A stretch of DNA of 64,000 bases. It comes from Symbiodinium natans (taxonomy: Eukaryota > Sar > Dinophyceae > Suessiales > Symbiodiniaceae). Where the stretch lies: NCBI GenBank assembly GCA_905221605.1, contig CAJNDS010002334.1, forward strand, positions 421,373 to 485,372, in the 5' to 3' direction. Below the pieces are notes generated by a model. It worked only from the letters and a program-made list of their open reading frames with translations, made no database searches and was not told the origin of the DNA. Position 1 is the stretch's first letter. Every line of letters begins with the position of its first letter. Shown one piece after another: positions 47,001-55,790 of the stretch. A program made the position numbers and the translations under genes.

Positions 47001-49631
47001 CAACTTACTGGGCCGCAGCTGGTAGAAGACTTCACAGCAAGCCAGAAGACTAGCCGGCCATCTAAGCCTTGGCACAGGCCCTGGCAGAGGATGGCGAGTC
47101 GCGCTCTTAGTCGTATAAAAGGGCAGAGCAAGTTGTGCAAAGAGGCCCCAAAGCTTGTTTACATCTTCCGCGCATGGCTCGGATGCACCTTTGCATACAA
47201 TTCTGTGGAGAGCAAGTGCCGGCTCTCAGAGCTCATACCAGGGACCGAAGCATCGCTTGACACTGTAAACCGTGTGGCCTTATCTCCGCATCGCGTCAAG
47301 ATACATCGAATCAAGTCATGCTTCAGACTCTCAGCATCTTTCCGCCTAGGGTGACAAGCTCTGACACTGACCATGGTACAGGTTCTGTCGGAGGAAAGTG
47401 TTCAGAACAGTGTGCTGAGACAGAGGAGGAATGTCCTCAAAGCCGAAGAGGATTCAGAAGAGGAAAAGTCTGGGCTGGGGAGAACACTGTCCACAGACCA
47501 CACCGAGATTGAGGAGTCTTCAGGTGAAGAGCACTTGTACAGGTCTGACCATGACTCTGACTACGGTGACTTGGACACCGTGAACGGCCGAGTGCTGCGT
47601 GGCCACGAGCAGAAGCATCAGCTTTCTCGCCGAGTGGAGAAGCTTGTGTTGGATTTTCGACAGAAGCAGGAGCTGTTCAAACGCCGCCGCCGTGACTTAG
47701 CGCAGAACTTGGCACAGAGCAAGATTGCTCGGGGTATCCGGAAGGAGTTCATGCAGCAACAGGAGCGCATTGTTTATCGAAGCAAACAGATGGCAAGAAA
47801 GCTGCAAAGCGGACGCTCTCGTGCCTGGCGACACAAGTGGGTGTTTGCCCTAGTACAGATGGACTTCGTAGTGACAGCCTTTTGGCTGGGAGCTTCCCCC
47901 CATACGTTCTATCTCTACTACACCGCGCAGATGGCTGTAGTGATGGGTGCCAAGGCATGCGATTACAGATTCACTGCGCAACATTACTTCTTGCTGGACT
48001 TCTGCTTCTTTGCGAACTTCTGCACTGTGCTGTGGCTCTGGGTATTCCCTACTTCTGGCTACTTGTTTAATGCCATTGAGTCATTCTGCGGCTTGCTCGC
48101 CATCTCTGTGGTGGCTTTCAGAAACTCGTGTGTCCCGCACGACTTTGCTCGAATCTCCAACGCTTATGTGCACATTCCGCAAGTACTACTCGTCCTGAGC
48201 GTGAACTGGAGCTGCGAAGGCAGCAAGTGTGTGGGCATGGCCCAGGGACGTGCAGAAAAGTGGTTTGTGCGCTTCTGGCAGGCGTGGTCCGTCTACATGC
48301 TTTGGGCGTTGGTCTATTCCTCTGTGATTTTCGGCTTCGCGAAGAAACGCATAGAACGAAAGCAGCGAGATACCTTGTACGGATACTTTGCGGACAAGCT
48401 TGGCTTCAAGGACATGCTTCCAAACTTGCTAAGACCACACTCCGGCACGATCTTCATGCTTGGTCATCAGACTCTGTTTCTTTCTGGTGTGGGCTTCATC
48501 TGGATTCCTTTCCCTTTGCAAGTTGTTGCGACCCTCTTGGCTCTCGTCATCTTCTTCCACAATGGAGGGCGCTTTTATGTAGATCATTTCTGGAAAGCCC
48601 ATGAACGAAATACTGTCTTGTATGTGGATGCAGCCAGTAGCATGATGTCAAGCTCAGCCAAAGACTTGCCGGGCAGCTGTAGCAGCCTTGAGAGCAGAGA
48701 GAGCAGGGAGGCAGCTGACAGCCCTGCAAAAGCGGGGGATGCTGCAGTGGAACCCAACCAGGACAATGCAGTTTCATGACTTGTTCAACTTGTTCTGTGG
48801 TAGCTGAGGAGTTACCCCAAAGTGGTTAAATTCACTGGGAGCTTTGAAGGGACAGCTTGAACTCTGGCAAAGCTCTGGAAAATGATGCGCTGAGGCTCGT
48901 TGGTGATTCCTCATCGCATCCTCATGTGGAGAGCATTTGCTTCTACCAACCCTCCTGAGCTCCTTGCTGCTCCAGAGCTGAGGCTATCGCTTCCAGACGG
49001 CCATACCTTGGTGCGTGCTCGCCTTGCATCACCTCGCTGCAGCGCTTCGTGTTTGAACTCGAGTCTCCAGCTCGGCTTGGCTCGATGCGGGTGTCAGGCT
49101 CGAGCGACTCGAGGCTTGCATCTGCTGGCGAGAATGAGCGGGAAGCCCGGATGACCCCCTCGTGAAGCTGAGGAGAGCAGTGCACACCACATAAACTCCT
49201 GAATGCCAGCTTGATTTGAAGTCAGTGGTGAGGACTACGTTCCTAAACTGTCTTAACTGTCTTTTTCTAAGTCAGCTGCATTCCGACACCTAAGTTTAGT
49301 TGTGTGCATGCATGAGGCTGACAAACATTTTTGTGGACGACAAGAGCTTGCTGCTCCTTCCCTCCCAACCCTCTGGCTGAAGCCCAGCCAAGCGCCGCTC
49401 CGTATGGCCACGAATTCTGCACTGGGGAGGTCCAGGTAGCTTTGGACCCGCCAGCCCACTACCGCCCCGTCCTTCTGAGTCGAGTTGCTCAGAACAGAGA
49501 TGATCGGAAAAGCGTCTCCAGCGTCGTGACGCGTGTCCTTCCCCGCGATTGGCCGCACACCCCACCCTCCACGCTTGAATACCCAATGCTTTCGCTGGTT
49601 ATTACAATGGTTTTGGTTCTTTTTGGGCTGG

Positions 49632-49673
<42 letters not shown>

Positions 49674-50695
49674 AGTCATTGCTGTTGTGTTTCGGCATGT
49701 CCCATTCTGCCATATTGCGGGTTTGAGGTTCCTTCCAATTGCGGATGGCTTTCGGATGATCGTCCTGGCCAACAGGCAAGGTACATCGATGATGCCGCAG
49801 AGCGCAGAATCCCGGCCATATCCGCCCATGTGCATCGCCAGGCCAGGCTTTCCCTTTCTCGGAAATGACTTCTACCGGGTTTGTGGAGACGTCTTTGGTG
49901 CAGTTCTCAGCCGCTATCCCATAAGGCACCCCCCTAAACCGTCCCTAAGCTCCGAAGAGCCCCGAGATGCTGAGATTGTCATGCCGTGGAATGCTTGGAC
50001 ACGGAGAGCGAGCTGGAGCTCCTCCGGCAAACTGCGCCACGAGTGCCGCAGGCGACTGGTAGGGCTTTCTGTGACAAGCATCACGCGCAATATGCCGGAA
50101 AGCCGTGCAGGCACATCTTGAGAATTTTTAGAATCGTTTGTTGTTGGGGGAGTCTGAGCAATGAGCTTTAGGAAAAGCTTGCCGCTCTGTCCAACCTGTT
50201 CATGGACCTGCGACAGCTCTCAGACTCTGGGCAACTGACTTATCCGTGCCCCGAGTACATGAATGCCAGTATGCCCACTGGATGCATTGTAGTTGGCGCG
50301 GCAGTGGCTTGCTGCACACATAGGTACTCCACTCGTGATTTGGTCAAACTTGCTGTTCACGCGCAGAATTTTCCAGGCATTGCAACGATCAGCACCCTTG
50401 ATGCTTGAGCTTTTACCTTCATTACTTTCAGCATGTGTTTTTTCTTGGAGGTGATTCCTCAGAAGAGCTGGCAGCCAATGTCTTCGGCTTTGATGCGTTC
50501 CAGGAGGATCAGCGTCATCACCTGCTCAAGGCTTTTCGCGACTTACGACACGACTCTTGAGTACATTGAATAGCTAAAATTACTTGATAAGGCCTGCGCT
50601 GGAAGTCGCTGGATGCCCTCAAAAAAGCCTCAACATGTGCGTCGAGCGTGGAGGTCTTACGCCGCCACGGAATTGCCAAGGGCAAGGCGGGCGAG
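22958..50695 (+). CDS. VWA8: VWA8-like AAA+ ATPase, giant multi-exon gene
   Basis: VWA8 is a large mitochondrial-matrix protein of eukaryotes with dynein-like AAA+ modules and a C-terminal von Willebrand A domain. At least 30 short exons in order match the family from its N terminus to past AAA module 3; the three modules are listed separately. The start ATG 22958 gives an Arg-rich beginning (MARSQPRVRAHTG) fitting a mitochondrial presequence, then VVSIGDVS. Exons are 20-130 bases, mostly joined AG|G to AG|G. Introns range from 66 bases (49776-49841) to about 12 kb (30683 to about 42650). Two apparent genes lie inside introns at 25238 and 47373. The C-terminal half of the family, including the metal-binding DxSGS site of the VWA domain, was not found before the window turns AT-rich, so the gene may be truncated, interrupted, or continue in exons I missed. 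Confidence 0.92.
24240..24900. repeat. GGGACATTCCAA minisatellite (about 12 bases)
   Basis: Degenerate 12-base units of GGGACATTCCAA, with variants such as GGGACATCC(C/A)A, fill about 650 bases of the VWA8 intron. The same word recurs at about 29262-29290 immediately before the next exon. Reverse-strand frames rich in Met-Ser-Leu-Gly are by-products. Confidence 0.9.
25238..25847 (+). CDS. Small acylation-type protein (MGCGAS start), nested in a VWA8 intron
   Basis: Exon 1 (25238 to about 25498) starts MGCGASSAEVH. A Gly at position 2 and Cys at 3 followed by small residues is a strong N-myristoylation/palmitoylation pattern. It continues with NFDELLAALHRQRLFDAPEE and KAHKPLVVVQMGS. After CACCCCAG, exon 2 (25650-25847) reads VEDEDVRPGWSSWESATWHA and ELNAFRQNVERAPEEFAMIV before TGA. 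With a GT donor at about 25499 the frame is kept and the protein is about 152 residues. No family is recognised. It lies on the same strand inside the VWA8 intron 23879-29312, so it is either a nested gene or an inserted gene fragment. Confidence 0.6.
25848..29312. other. VWA8 intron sequence; repeats only
   Basis: AT-richer, gene-poor DNA. Contains similar GAAGTTT(T/C)GGAC(G/A)CGTTTTTTGCTCGAA(A)TT-GCGCTCTCGCCTAGGCGCGGGC blocks at about 26295-26350 and 26670-26730 (a direct repeat of about 55 bases), a C run at 26834-26860, and AT dinucleotide runs at 26940-26985 and 28000-28110. No exon was recognised. Confidence 0.5.
26295..26735. repeat. Direct repeat with CTCGCCTAGGCGCGGGC core
   Basis: Two copies, about 26290-26355 and 26665-26735, share TTTTGAAGTTT(T/C)GGAC, TTTTTTGCT(C/T)GAA, TTGCGCTCTCGCCTAGGCG and CGGGC(A/G)CGTTTTGCT. 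The core GCCTAGGC is palindromic. A third partial copy (GTGCTCTCGCCACAGCGCAGGC) lies at about 26441-26467. Confidence 0.75.
31655..32080. repeat. Long G run and GGGGT/GGGC low complexity
   Basis: An almost pure G tract at 31657-31697 followed by about 380 bases of G-rich sequence (GGTGGGG, GGCGGGG). Gly- or Pro-rich frames on both strands are artefacts. The sequence may form G-quadruplexes. Confidence 0.9.
33006..33077 (+). mobile_element. Introner-like element, copy D
   Basis: Begins GGGGGTTTCCGAAAATAGGG, identical over its first 14 bases to the consensus end of the family, and ends TTGTACCCCCC. At 72 bases it is the shortest copy and its 3' end has diverged. It lies in the long VWA8 intron. 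Confidence 0.7.
35515..35890. repeat. Degenerate telomere-like tract (TTTAGGG variants)
   Basis: ACCCTAAA words near 35490-35535 face GGGTTTAGGG, GGTTTTGGGG and GGGTTTTAGGG words at 35695-35885. Strand orientation changes across the tract. Confidence 0.7.
37939..38101. repeat. Interstitial telomere array (CCCTAAA)n
   Basis: Over 20 nearly perfect CCCTAAA units, degenerating only in the last 30 bases. Much more uniform than the array at 7499, so probably younger. It lies within the long VWA8 intron. Confidence 0.96.
40367..40493. mobile_element. Second type of short inverted-repeat element
   Basis: About 127 bases bounded by CATGGTCC and GGACCATG, with inner GGTCCCTTA and TAATGAGGGACC also roughly inverted. 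The interior has TGGGCCCTTGGG and a GGGTAAATAAAATAAGGGG stretch. It carries no gene and is not the same sequence as copies A-D. Confidence 0.55.
40670..40820. repeat. GCN/CAG triplet-rich tract
   Basis: GCGGCAGCGGCAGCTGCGGCG... encodes poly-Ala or poly-Gln/Arg in different frames. A long alanine-rich frame from 40536 to 40820 follows from it; there is no independent evidence of a gene. Confidence 0.85.
41024..41062. repeat. (CTG)n microsatellite
   Basis: About 11 CTG/CTC units within the same VWA8 intron. Confidence 0.9.
42651..43669 (+). CDS. VWA8: VWA8-like gene: AAA module 2 exons
   Basis: SDLQDLALVGDKGSGKSAIV (about 42651-42711) has a proper Walker A, GDKGSGKS. It is followed by VRAFASLLGYR (42808-42840), LFCYRDMSSRDLLQRR (42924-42972), AALCGDLAILDGAHRLAK (43185-43238; Walker B-like LAILDG), GSLYATLAPLLSDRACALPD (43305-43385) and VHPAFRLIACGESP (43625-43669). 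Each follows the VWA8 order (DMTARDLLQ, LDGIHR, IHPSFR). Module 2 is the one expected to bind nucleotide. The linker exons to module 3 (about 43.7-46.1 kb) were not recognised. Confidence 0.92.
45280..45745. repeat. GAT triplets, then TAAA/TA runs
   Basis: GATGATGAT units at 45272-45312 and TAAATAAATA/TATATA runs at 45658-45735, in the VWA8 intron between modules 2 and 3. Confidence 0.9.
46174..47098 (+). CDS. VWA8: VWA8-like gene: AAA module 3 exons, first part
   Basis: HLLLVGNQG (46174-46201) joins VGKNKLADHLL (46275-46310) to make the P-loop GNQGVGKNK. Then VQLHRDTTVQSLTLTPTLE (46575-46631), DSALIRAARAGRCLV (46701-46745), VDEADKAPLE (46845-46874, Walker B), VVCVLK (46966-46983) and ALAEDGE (47078-47098). 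A perfect-length 29-base tandem duplication (GAAGCTTT..., 46884-46941) sits in the intron between the last two Walker B exons. The following intron contains the GPC1-like gene. Confidence 0.93.
47373..48779 (+). CDS. GPC1: GPC1-like glycerophosphocholine acyltransferase, single exon, nested
   Basis: A complete 468-residue frame with ATG and stop. Residues 1-150 are hydrophilic with an acidic start and a long basic/Gln-rich helix likely to form a coiled coil (about 80-145). Eight hydrophobic segments follow, about 155-172, 177-194, 203-225, 230-249, 263-278, 305-323, 358-380 and 382-397, matching the membrane core of GPC1. Family-like words are YFLLDFCFFANFCTVLWLWV, FPTSGYLF, FRNSCVPHD and YVHIPQVL (compare DLCYFVN, WRNS-H and IHI-P in fungal and plant GPC1). 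GPC1 acylates glycerophosphocholine to lysophosphatidylcholine in the ER. A Ser-rich tail ends the protein. It lies inside an intron of the VWA8-like gene on the same strand, with no introns of its own. Confidence 0.8.
   Translation: MVQVLSEESVQNSVLRQRRNVLKAEEDSEEEKSGLGRTLSTDHTEIEESSGEEHLYRSDHDSDYGDLDTVNGRVLRGHEQKHQLSRRVEKLVLDFRQKQELFKRRRRDLAQNLAQSKIARGIRKEFMQQQERIVYRSKQMARKLQSGRSRAWRHKWVFALVQMDFVVTAFWLGASPHTFYLYYTAQMAVVMGAKACDYRFTAQHYFLLDFCFFANFCTVLWLWVFPTSGYLFNAIESFCGLLAISVVAFRNSCVPHDFARISNAYVHIPQVLLVLSVNWSCEGSKCVGMAQGRAEKWFVRFWQAWSVYMLWALVYSSVIFGFAKKRIERKQRDTLYGYFADKLGFKDMLPNLLRPHSGTIFMLGHQTLFLSGVGFIWIPFPLQVVATLLALVIFFHNGGRFYVDHFWKAHERNTVLYVDAASSMMSSSAKDLPGSCSSLESRESREAADSPAKAGDAAVEPNQDNAVS
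49630..49674. repeat. (CTG)n microsatellite, about 14 units
   Basis: A pure CTG/CAG run about 80 bases upstream of the FRMIVLANR exon of VWA8. Confidence 0.95.
49750..50695 (+). CDS. VWA8: VWA8-like gene: end of AAA module 3 and following exons
   Basis: FRMIVLANR (49750-49775) joins across a 66-base intron to PGFPFLGNDFYRVCGDVF (49842-49897). Next: VECLDTESELELLRQTAPRV (about 49985-50048), EKLAALSNLFMDLRQLSDSG (50172-50245, donor GTGCCC), YSTRDLVKLAVHAQNFP (50324-50379), GDSSEELAANVFGFDAFQED (50450-50550) and EVLRRHGIAKGKAGE (50651-50695). All follow the conserved VWA8 order after module 3 (LANRPGFPFLGND, YPYSTRE, NVFDFDS). Resumption of the same gene here shows that the 47373-48779 frame lies inside its intron 47099 to about 49730. 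Confidence 0.93.
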
Positions 50696-51853
50696 GCCAT
50701 GCTGCTGCGCGTCGCATAGAGAAGATCACTGGATGTGCACTTTCCTCGTTTTCCATCGTGCCTTGCAGGCCGAATTATTTGGAGAACGTCGTGGAAGAAG
50801 GAACCTCCAACTCATCGAAAGCTCCGGTCAGGCTCCTGTGACTTGATGTCTGTCGCGCCAATCATCTCGCTACCAGCGGCCATGTGCCAGCACCTCGCAA
50901 ATGGCTGTCTTCAATGACCTGAACTTCCTGCGCATCCGACAGTGTGCAAATGGACCTTCGGTGTTCTCGAGCCGAAAAACGCGGGCTCTCCCTGGCACTT
51001 GCCACGCAAAGACGCGCCGCCATCCACCACCATCAGTTTGGCGCAGCGGCTGAGTGCAAGGCATGCGGATGCACATGGCTCAGCTGCAGGGCCCTTGTGA
51101 ACGAGGAGACTTCCAGCTGGTGAGTGAGCTTTGGGTCGGCAGCTGCCTGCAATGATGCACCCGATTGCGTGCAATGTGGAAAGGATGTAGTGCTTGACAC
51201 GGAAGCATCTTGGATGCCCCCAGCCAAGTGCAGCAGGAAGATGCTTCTGCGAAAGATGCAATGAAGTTCGTGGGTGGTTAGTCGTGTATTAATAGTTTTT
51301 GTCCAGGATAATCATAAACCGGCAAAGGGGGAGGATCATATACAATTTAGTTCTTTTGACACGGACCATGATTGGGACAAAGATCATTGATTGATTACTA
51401 GAAATTGTTAATTACAACACCCTGGAAATTATTATCGAAATGATTTTACTTAAAGAAAGATATATGGATTCTCCAAAATGTGTACATCTTCCTGATTTGG
51501 GCTCTCAGCCGCCCTGTGGGAAGGGCTTTTGTCACGGCAGCGACTGGACCACCCTTGTGCAGGCGGGGGGGGGGGGATCAGGTGTAGGCGTAGTAAGGCC
51601 ATGTCATAAGAACTATAGGGTGACATGCATCCTTAGAGGCCCTTGGCTGCTAAAAGCCCGAACGCCCCGAAGATCTCGTTGATGTAGGCCACGTGTGCAG
51701 GCCAAACAGATGCTTGACTGCCTCTTGAGGTGGATCGCAGGCTCATCTTCCCCTGTCCTCTTCAGTCTACTCGCCGGCATGCCCACGAGCAAGCCACCAG
51801 CTTGAAGCAGGCCGGTTTAGGGTGTTAGGGCTTGGCGTTGAGTGTCTTGGTGC

Positions 51854-51884
<31 letters not shown>

Positions 51885-51926
51885 GGTGTGTGTGTGTGCT
51901 TTGCAACGAGCTTTTCAACGCGTCGC

Positions 51927-52150
51927 GTGTCGCGAAGAAGACGCTGTACGCAGTGTTGTCGCGAGATAGAGGCCTCAAGGAAGAGATGTCGCCAAAGAAA
52001 CGACTCTGAAAAGCGCACCTGGCCCATGTCGAAAATGCCGCTGTGCGCCGTGTTGTCGCCAAAAACGTGTTGAAGAAACAAGCGCTTTGGAAATTGCACT
52101 TGTACTTCGCGTGTGTCGAAAATCCAGCTGAGCGCAGTGTTCTTCTTTGT
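51927..52150. repeat. Three degenerate repeats at 87-99 base spacing
   Basis: GTGTCG(C/A)(G/A)AA...GCTGT(A/G)CGC(A/C)GTGTTGTCGC occurs at 51927, 52026 and 52113 (the last ends TTCTTCTT). Short words in the spacers (GAAGAAAC, AAGCGC) are also shared. Confidence 0.65.
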
Positions 52151-53726
52151 TCGACCACGAAAGCAGGGTAGCAGTGGTGATTTTGGCCATACGAAAAAGC
52201 GTTCGGCGGCGGATCCATTCGCGCTTGTGCGCAGAACCTCGAGTTTTCGCATTTTCGCCTGTCGAACCACGACAAGACATGCGCAAATCACGCGGGGCCC
52301 CAATCGCTGACATCGCCTCAGTTTGCCAATAGGCGAGCCTGCGCTAAGGTAGGGCAGGGTATAGGCTAGGGGAAGGTAGAGGGTCGGGTCGTAGCATCTC
52401 TCAACAATGATGTCGGTGGAGGAGCGAATCTTTTGCCCAATGATGTGGGAAGATGCTGACGTGTAACTGACCTCAGACACCCCAAGCCCAAAGCCTTACA
52501 ACCTTGAAGCCAACACCCTTGAGCTCCAAACCGGCGTGCCATTCCCATCTGCGCAGGGGCTGTGCTGGTGGCGTTTGGGCATGGAGCCTGGCATCACTTG
52601 GCTCACCACGGGTCGCCAAATTCACTTAAACTTCACCGCGCATCTCCCTAAGTTACAAGAGTTCAGTTTCAGCTAAGTTCCCTGCATTCACCGACACTTC
52701 TTCGAAAGTTCAGGGGAACGAGGTAGGAACGCCTATAAAGAAGGTCAAACCCATCAAGGAGGAATCTTTTCATCTTGTAGACAGAGGTCAGGATTTGACA
52801 AACCCCCCCACCCACCCCCCGCGATGAGGCCTGCGCACCCACAGTCGCTTGCGGACATGCCGGCGCGGGCCTCGACTTCTGCAGAGTGAGGATCAAAAGG
52901 TTCTGCAGGGTTTAGTGTTTAGGGTCTACTTGACTGGCGGCCTGCGACGACAGCTTTCCGAGTTTCCATCTGTGTAATATTTTCATTTCCCCAAATCGCA
53001 AACCAAAAAGGCAGACACTTTATAACCCTTAGCTCGCCTGAGACTAATCAGTTTTCTTTTGTTCTTTCAAATTTCCGAATCGAAAGCCATGGCCTGTAAT
53101 TCTTAGCTCGGGTTGCAGGTCGGTGTAAGGTTTGAGAGGCGTGTCAGGAACAGGCGCCGTGCGAAAGGGCGTGCGCACCGCGAACGGTAGAAATCAATTC
53201 GCGCAAGTGCACGCCGCAGCCGCTTGACCTCCAGGGACCGAGCTTCCGGGACAGTTGGCTCTGCGAAAATTGCACATACAGCAGCACAAGGGTTGGCGTC
53301 GCGTGGTTTAATGCAATTTTGGGCTACGACACAACTGGAACCCACGAAGCTTCGGACTCCATGACCATTAATTTTCTACCAATACAGCCAAGACCTATCC
53401 TAAAACTCCATGTAACCCCAAAGTTGGGATCTGAAGGCGGCGTTGATATTATCAACGCCCTCTGTAGCGGCACTCCACACTTTCGACGATAGTTTTGGCA
53501 AAGCCGGAACAAGTCCGACCCATGATTTTTGTTCAACCAGCTGCAGTGTTTTGGGGGAACACCCGAAAAGGGAGCCGCGCAAGGGAGCTGAAGTTTTGCA
53601 GAAAAGAACAAACACATCGCGAAAAATCTGAAGACATGAACTTCTGAATCTTGAGCGCAGGTCCCTTCGGAGTCCACTGATGCGACTCCTTTTGTTCACG
53701 ACCGTCATGACGCATCCGAGTGGTTG

Positions 53727-53990
53727 TCAGTCAGTCAGTCAGTCAGTCAGTCAGTCGCACGATGGGTGGTTTGGTAGGGATTCACACGCTTTTCGAGGCA
53801 AGCTTGCACGGCCCCGAGGCAAGCTTGCACGGCTGAAAAAGTGGGCGGGTTTGCGGGGGGCGCAGCCCCTCATTTGCAAATAGAATGCTCGCACGACGGG
53901 TTTGGAGGGCCCCCCCCCAATTCAAAGACAATGCTCTCACGATGGGTTTGGAAGGGATTCATATGCTTTTATGCAAGCTTGCACAGCAAC
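53727..53990. repeat. CAGT run and CAAGCTTGCACGGC repeats
   Basis: A GTCA tetranucleotide run (53727-53757) is followed by GATGGGTGGTTTGG...GATTCACACGCTTTT (53761-53793). CGAGGCAAGCTTGCACGGC then occurs twice 21 bases apart (53794, 53815). A second diverged copy of the whole block is at 53941-53986. Confidence 0.8.
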
Positions 53991-54380
53991 AACCATGGAG
54001 CAAAGCCCAGCCACCTGTTTTCTCAATCCTGATGGACGACACAACCACTCGCGGCGTCTCTGCGGATTGAGGGTTGAGGGCTGAGGGCTTCGGGTGTAGG
54101 GTTTAGGGTTTTGAGCTTAGGGATGTTTAGAGCTCGCCTTCCCAAATGGCCTGAACACCAAGCGCGTTCTCGAACGCACGGAAGGGGGAGGCGGTCTTGC
54201 GGGCCCAGTCACCCCAAGCGCTTCTGGTCGGGTTTGGCGGGGGCGCTTCAAGCGTAAGCCTTATAAGCCACCCCACCATCTTGAAGCTGGGGCTCGTTCC
54301 GGATAGGAGCGGGGGTTGGAGGAGCATCTGATAAAAATATTCGGGCTTCAAGCGCCGCTTAAAGCTGAAAGGGCCCGGTG

Positions 54381-54413
54381 GCACGTGGTGGCTGGGCCCA
54401 AACCACCACGTGC
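54381..54413. repeat. Perfect 11-base hairpin (GCACGTGGTGG / CCACCACGTGC)
   Basis: Perfect inverted repeat of 11 bases around an 11-base loop that itself contains GGGCCC. No T-tract follows, and it does not sit at the end of a recognised gene. Confidence 0.85.
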
Positions 54414-55610
54414 AAAAACAAAGCCCCACGCGCACATGCGACGGTTTTTGCGCGTGTAATTGTGCGTTATAAGCTGGGGCTTTTGTCGGGCCGAGCCAAA
54501 TTCGGACAGCAATGTGCAACCCGGATCCCGCAACCCACTACCCCGCCACCCGACAAGTTTGAAAGTTTCCCCACCTTATCCCCGGGCTCTCGGCTCATTC
54601 CGGTTCTCAGGCAGGCCAGCGGCCGGGGAATTCCATGAGGCGCTGCTTCCAAAAACAAGTGCTGTCAATCGTGCCAGAAAAAACTGCCGCTGCTCTGGGA
54701 GGGCGACTGGCGCAAGTTAACTACTTCATGCCTGTATGGCTGTGAATGCAGGTCTACTGCATTGGAAAGCATTTTGCTGCAAAGGACCGTGCAAGAGCGG
54801 GAATACTGTCCTTAGTTTGTAGGGTCCGAGCACACACTTGTCCTGTTGCGAAATGACACCTAATCCTTAAACCTGAACCCGACACCCTCAGCCAGCAAGC
54901 CTAGGCCATCAACCAACTGAAAAGCCCGTATCCGCGTTAGATATATACGTGCTGAACCTTAACCCCACCCCTTACCTACATCCTTCCTCAGCTCTGGTGA
55001 ACGCCCAAACTTCCAGTTCCCAAACCCTGAATACTTAAACTATCGCGACACTTGACGGCACTAGGTCATGCGAGCTCCACATTGGTAGATGATTGTAGAT
55101 GCGGTGACTGTGCTCTGCTACTAGCAAGTTTGGTAAAGTAGCCAAACCCCTTAAACCCCAAATGCCTTGGAAGGCACATTAAACAGCCAGAATCGTGGGA
55201 AGAGCTGGAACGCTTGCAAGAAACTCCACCTTCGGTCCGTTCTAGCTGTGCAGCTGCTCAAGTGGGAGAGCACGCCTACAACAACGCGGCCAAGTTGCCA
55301 GCTCTGTCTCTGTGTGTGCAAGCAGGCTTTGTGCAACAAAAAACTTCGGATGTAGGATGATGCAGGGTTCAAGGTGGTTAAAAGGGCTGGCAGTCGGACA
55401 CGATCGGGGCATTCGAGGGTGAGGCGTGTTTCAGGTAAGACGCACTCTCGTGCGCCTTGAGTTTCCTGGGGTTTTCTTGGGGGGGGGGGGGGGGGGGTGG
55501 GGTTGGGAATATCCATGTTGGGAATATCTATAGCGCTCGCTGGGGTGCATAACGACAGGCCGAAACATATCCCCCGCCAAAAAAACGGCCCCAAGCATCC
55601 CAAAATCCTT

Positions 55611-55790
55611 TCTTGCCTCAACGTCCAAGCCCAAACCTGCCCCAAGCCTCTCTTGCCTAAACCTTAAAGCCCAAGCATCCCCAAAGCAGTCCAAGCCCCA
55701 ACCTTCCCAAAGCCTCTCTTGCCTCAACCTTGAAGCCCAAGCCTCACCAAAGCAGTCCAAGCCCAAACATTCCCAAATCCTCTCTTGAGG
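55611..55790. repeat. 66-base tandem repeat
   Basis: TCTTGCCT(C/A)AACCTT(A/G)AAGCCC begins units at 55651, 55717 and (truncated) 55783, an exact 66-base period; a shorter unit starts at 55611. Because 66 is a multiple of 3, a reverse-strand frame shows a 22-residue repeat, but no other evidence supports a protein. Confidence 0.85.

Noticed and set aside
49533-49868. Frame with poly-Cys / poly-Leu run
   Set aside because: It is the CTG repeat; the VWA8 exon here is in another frame.
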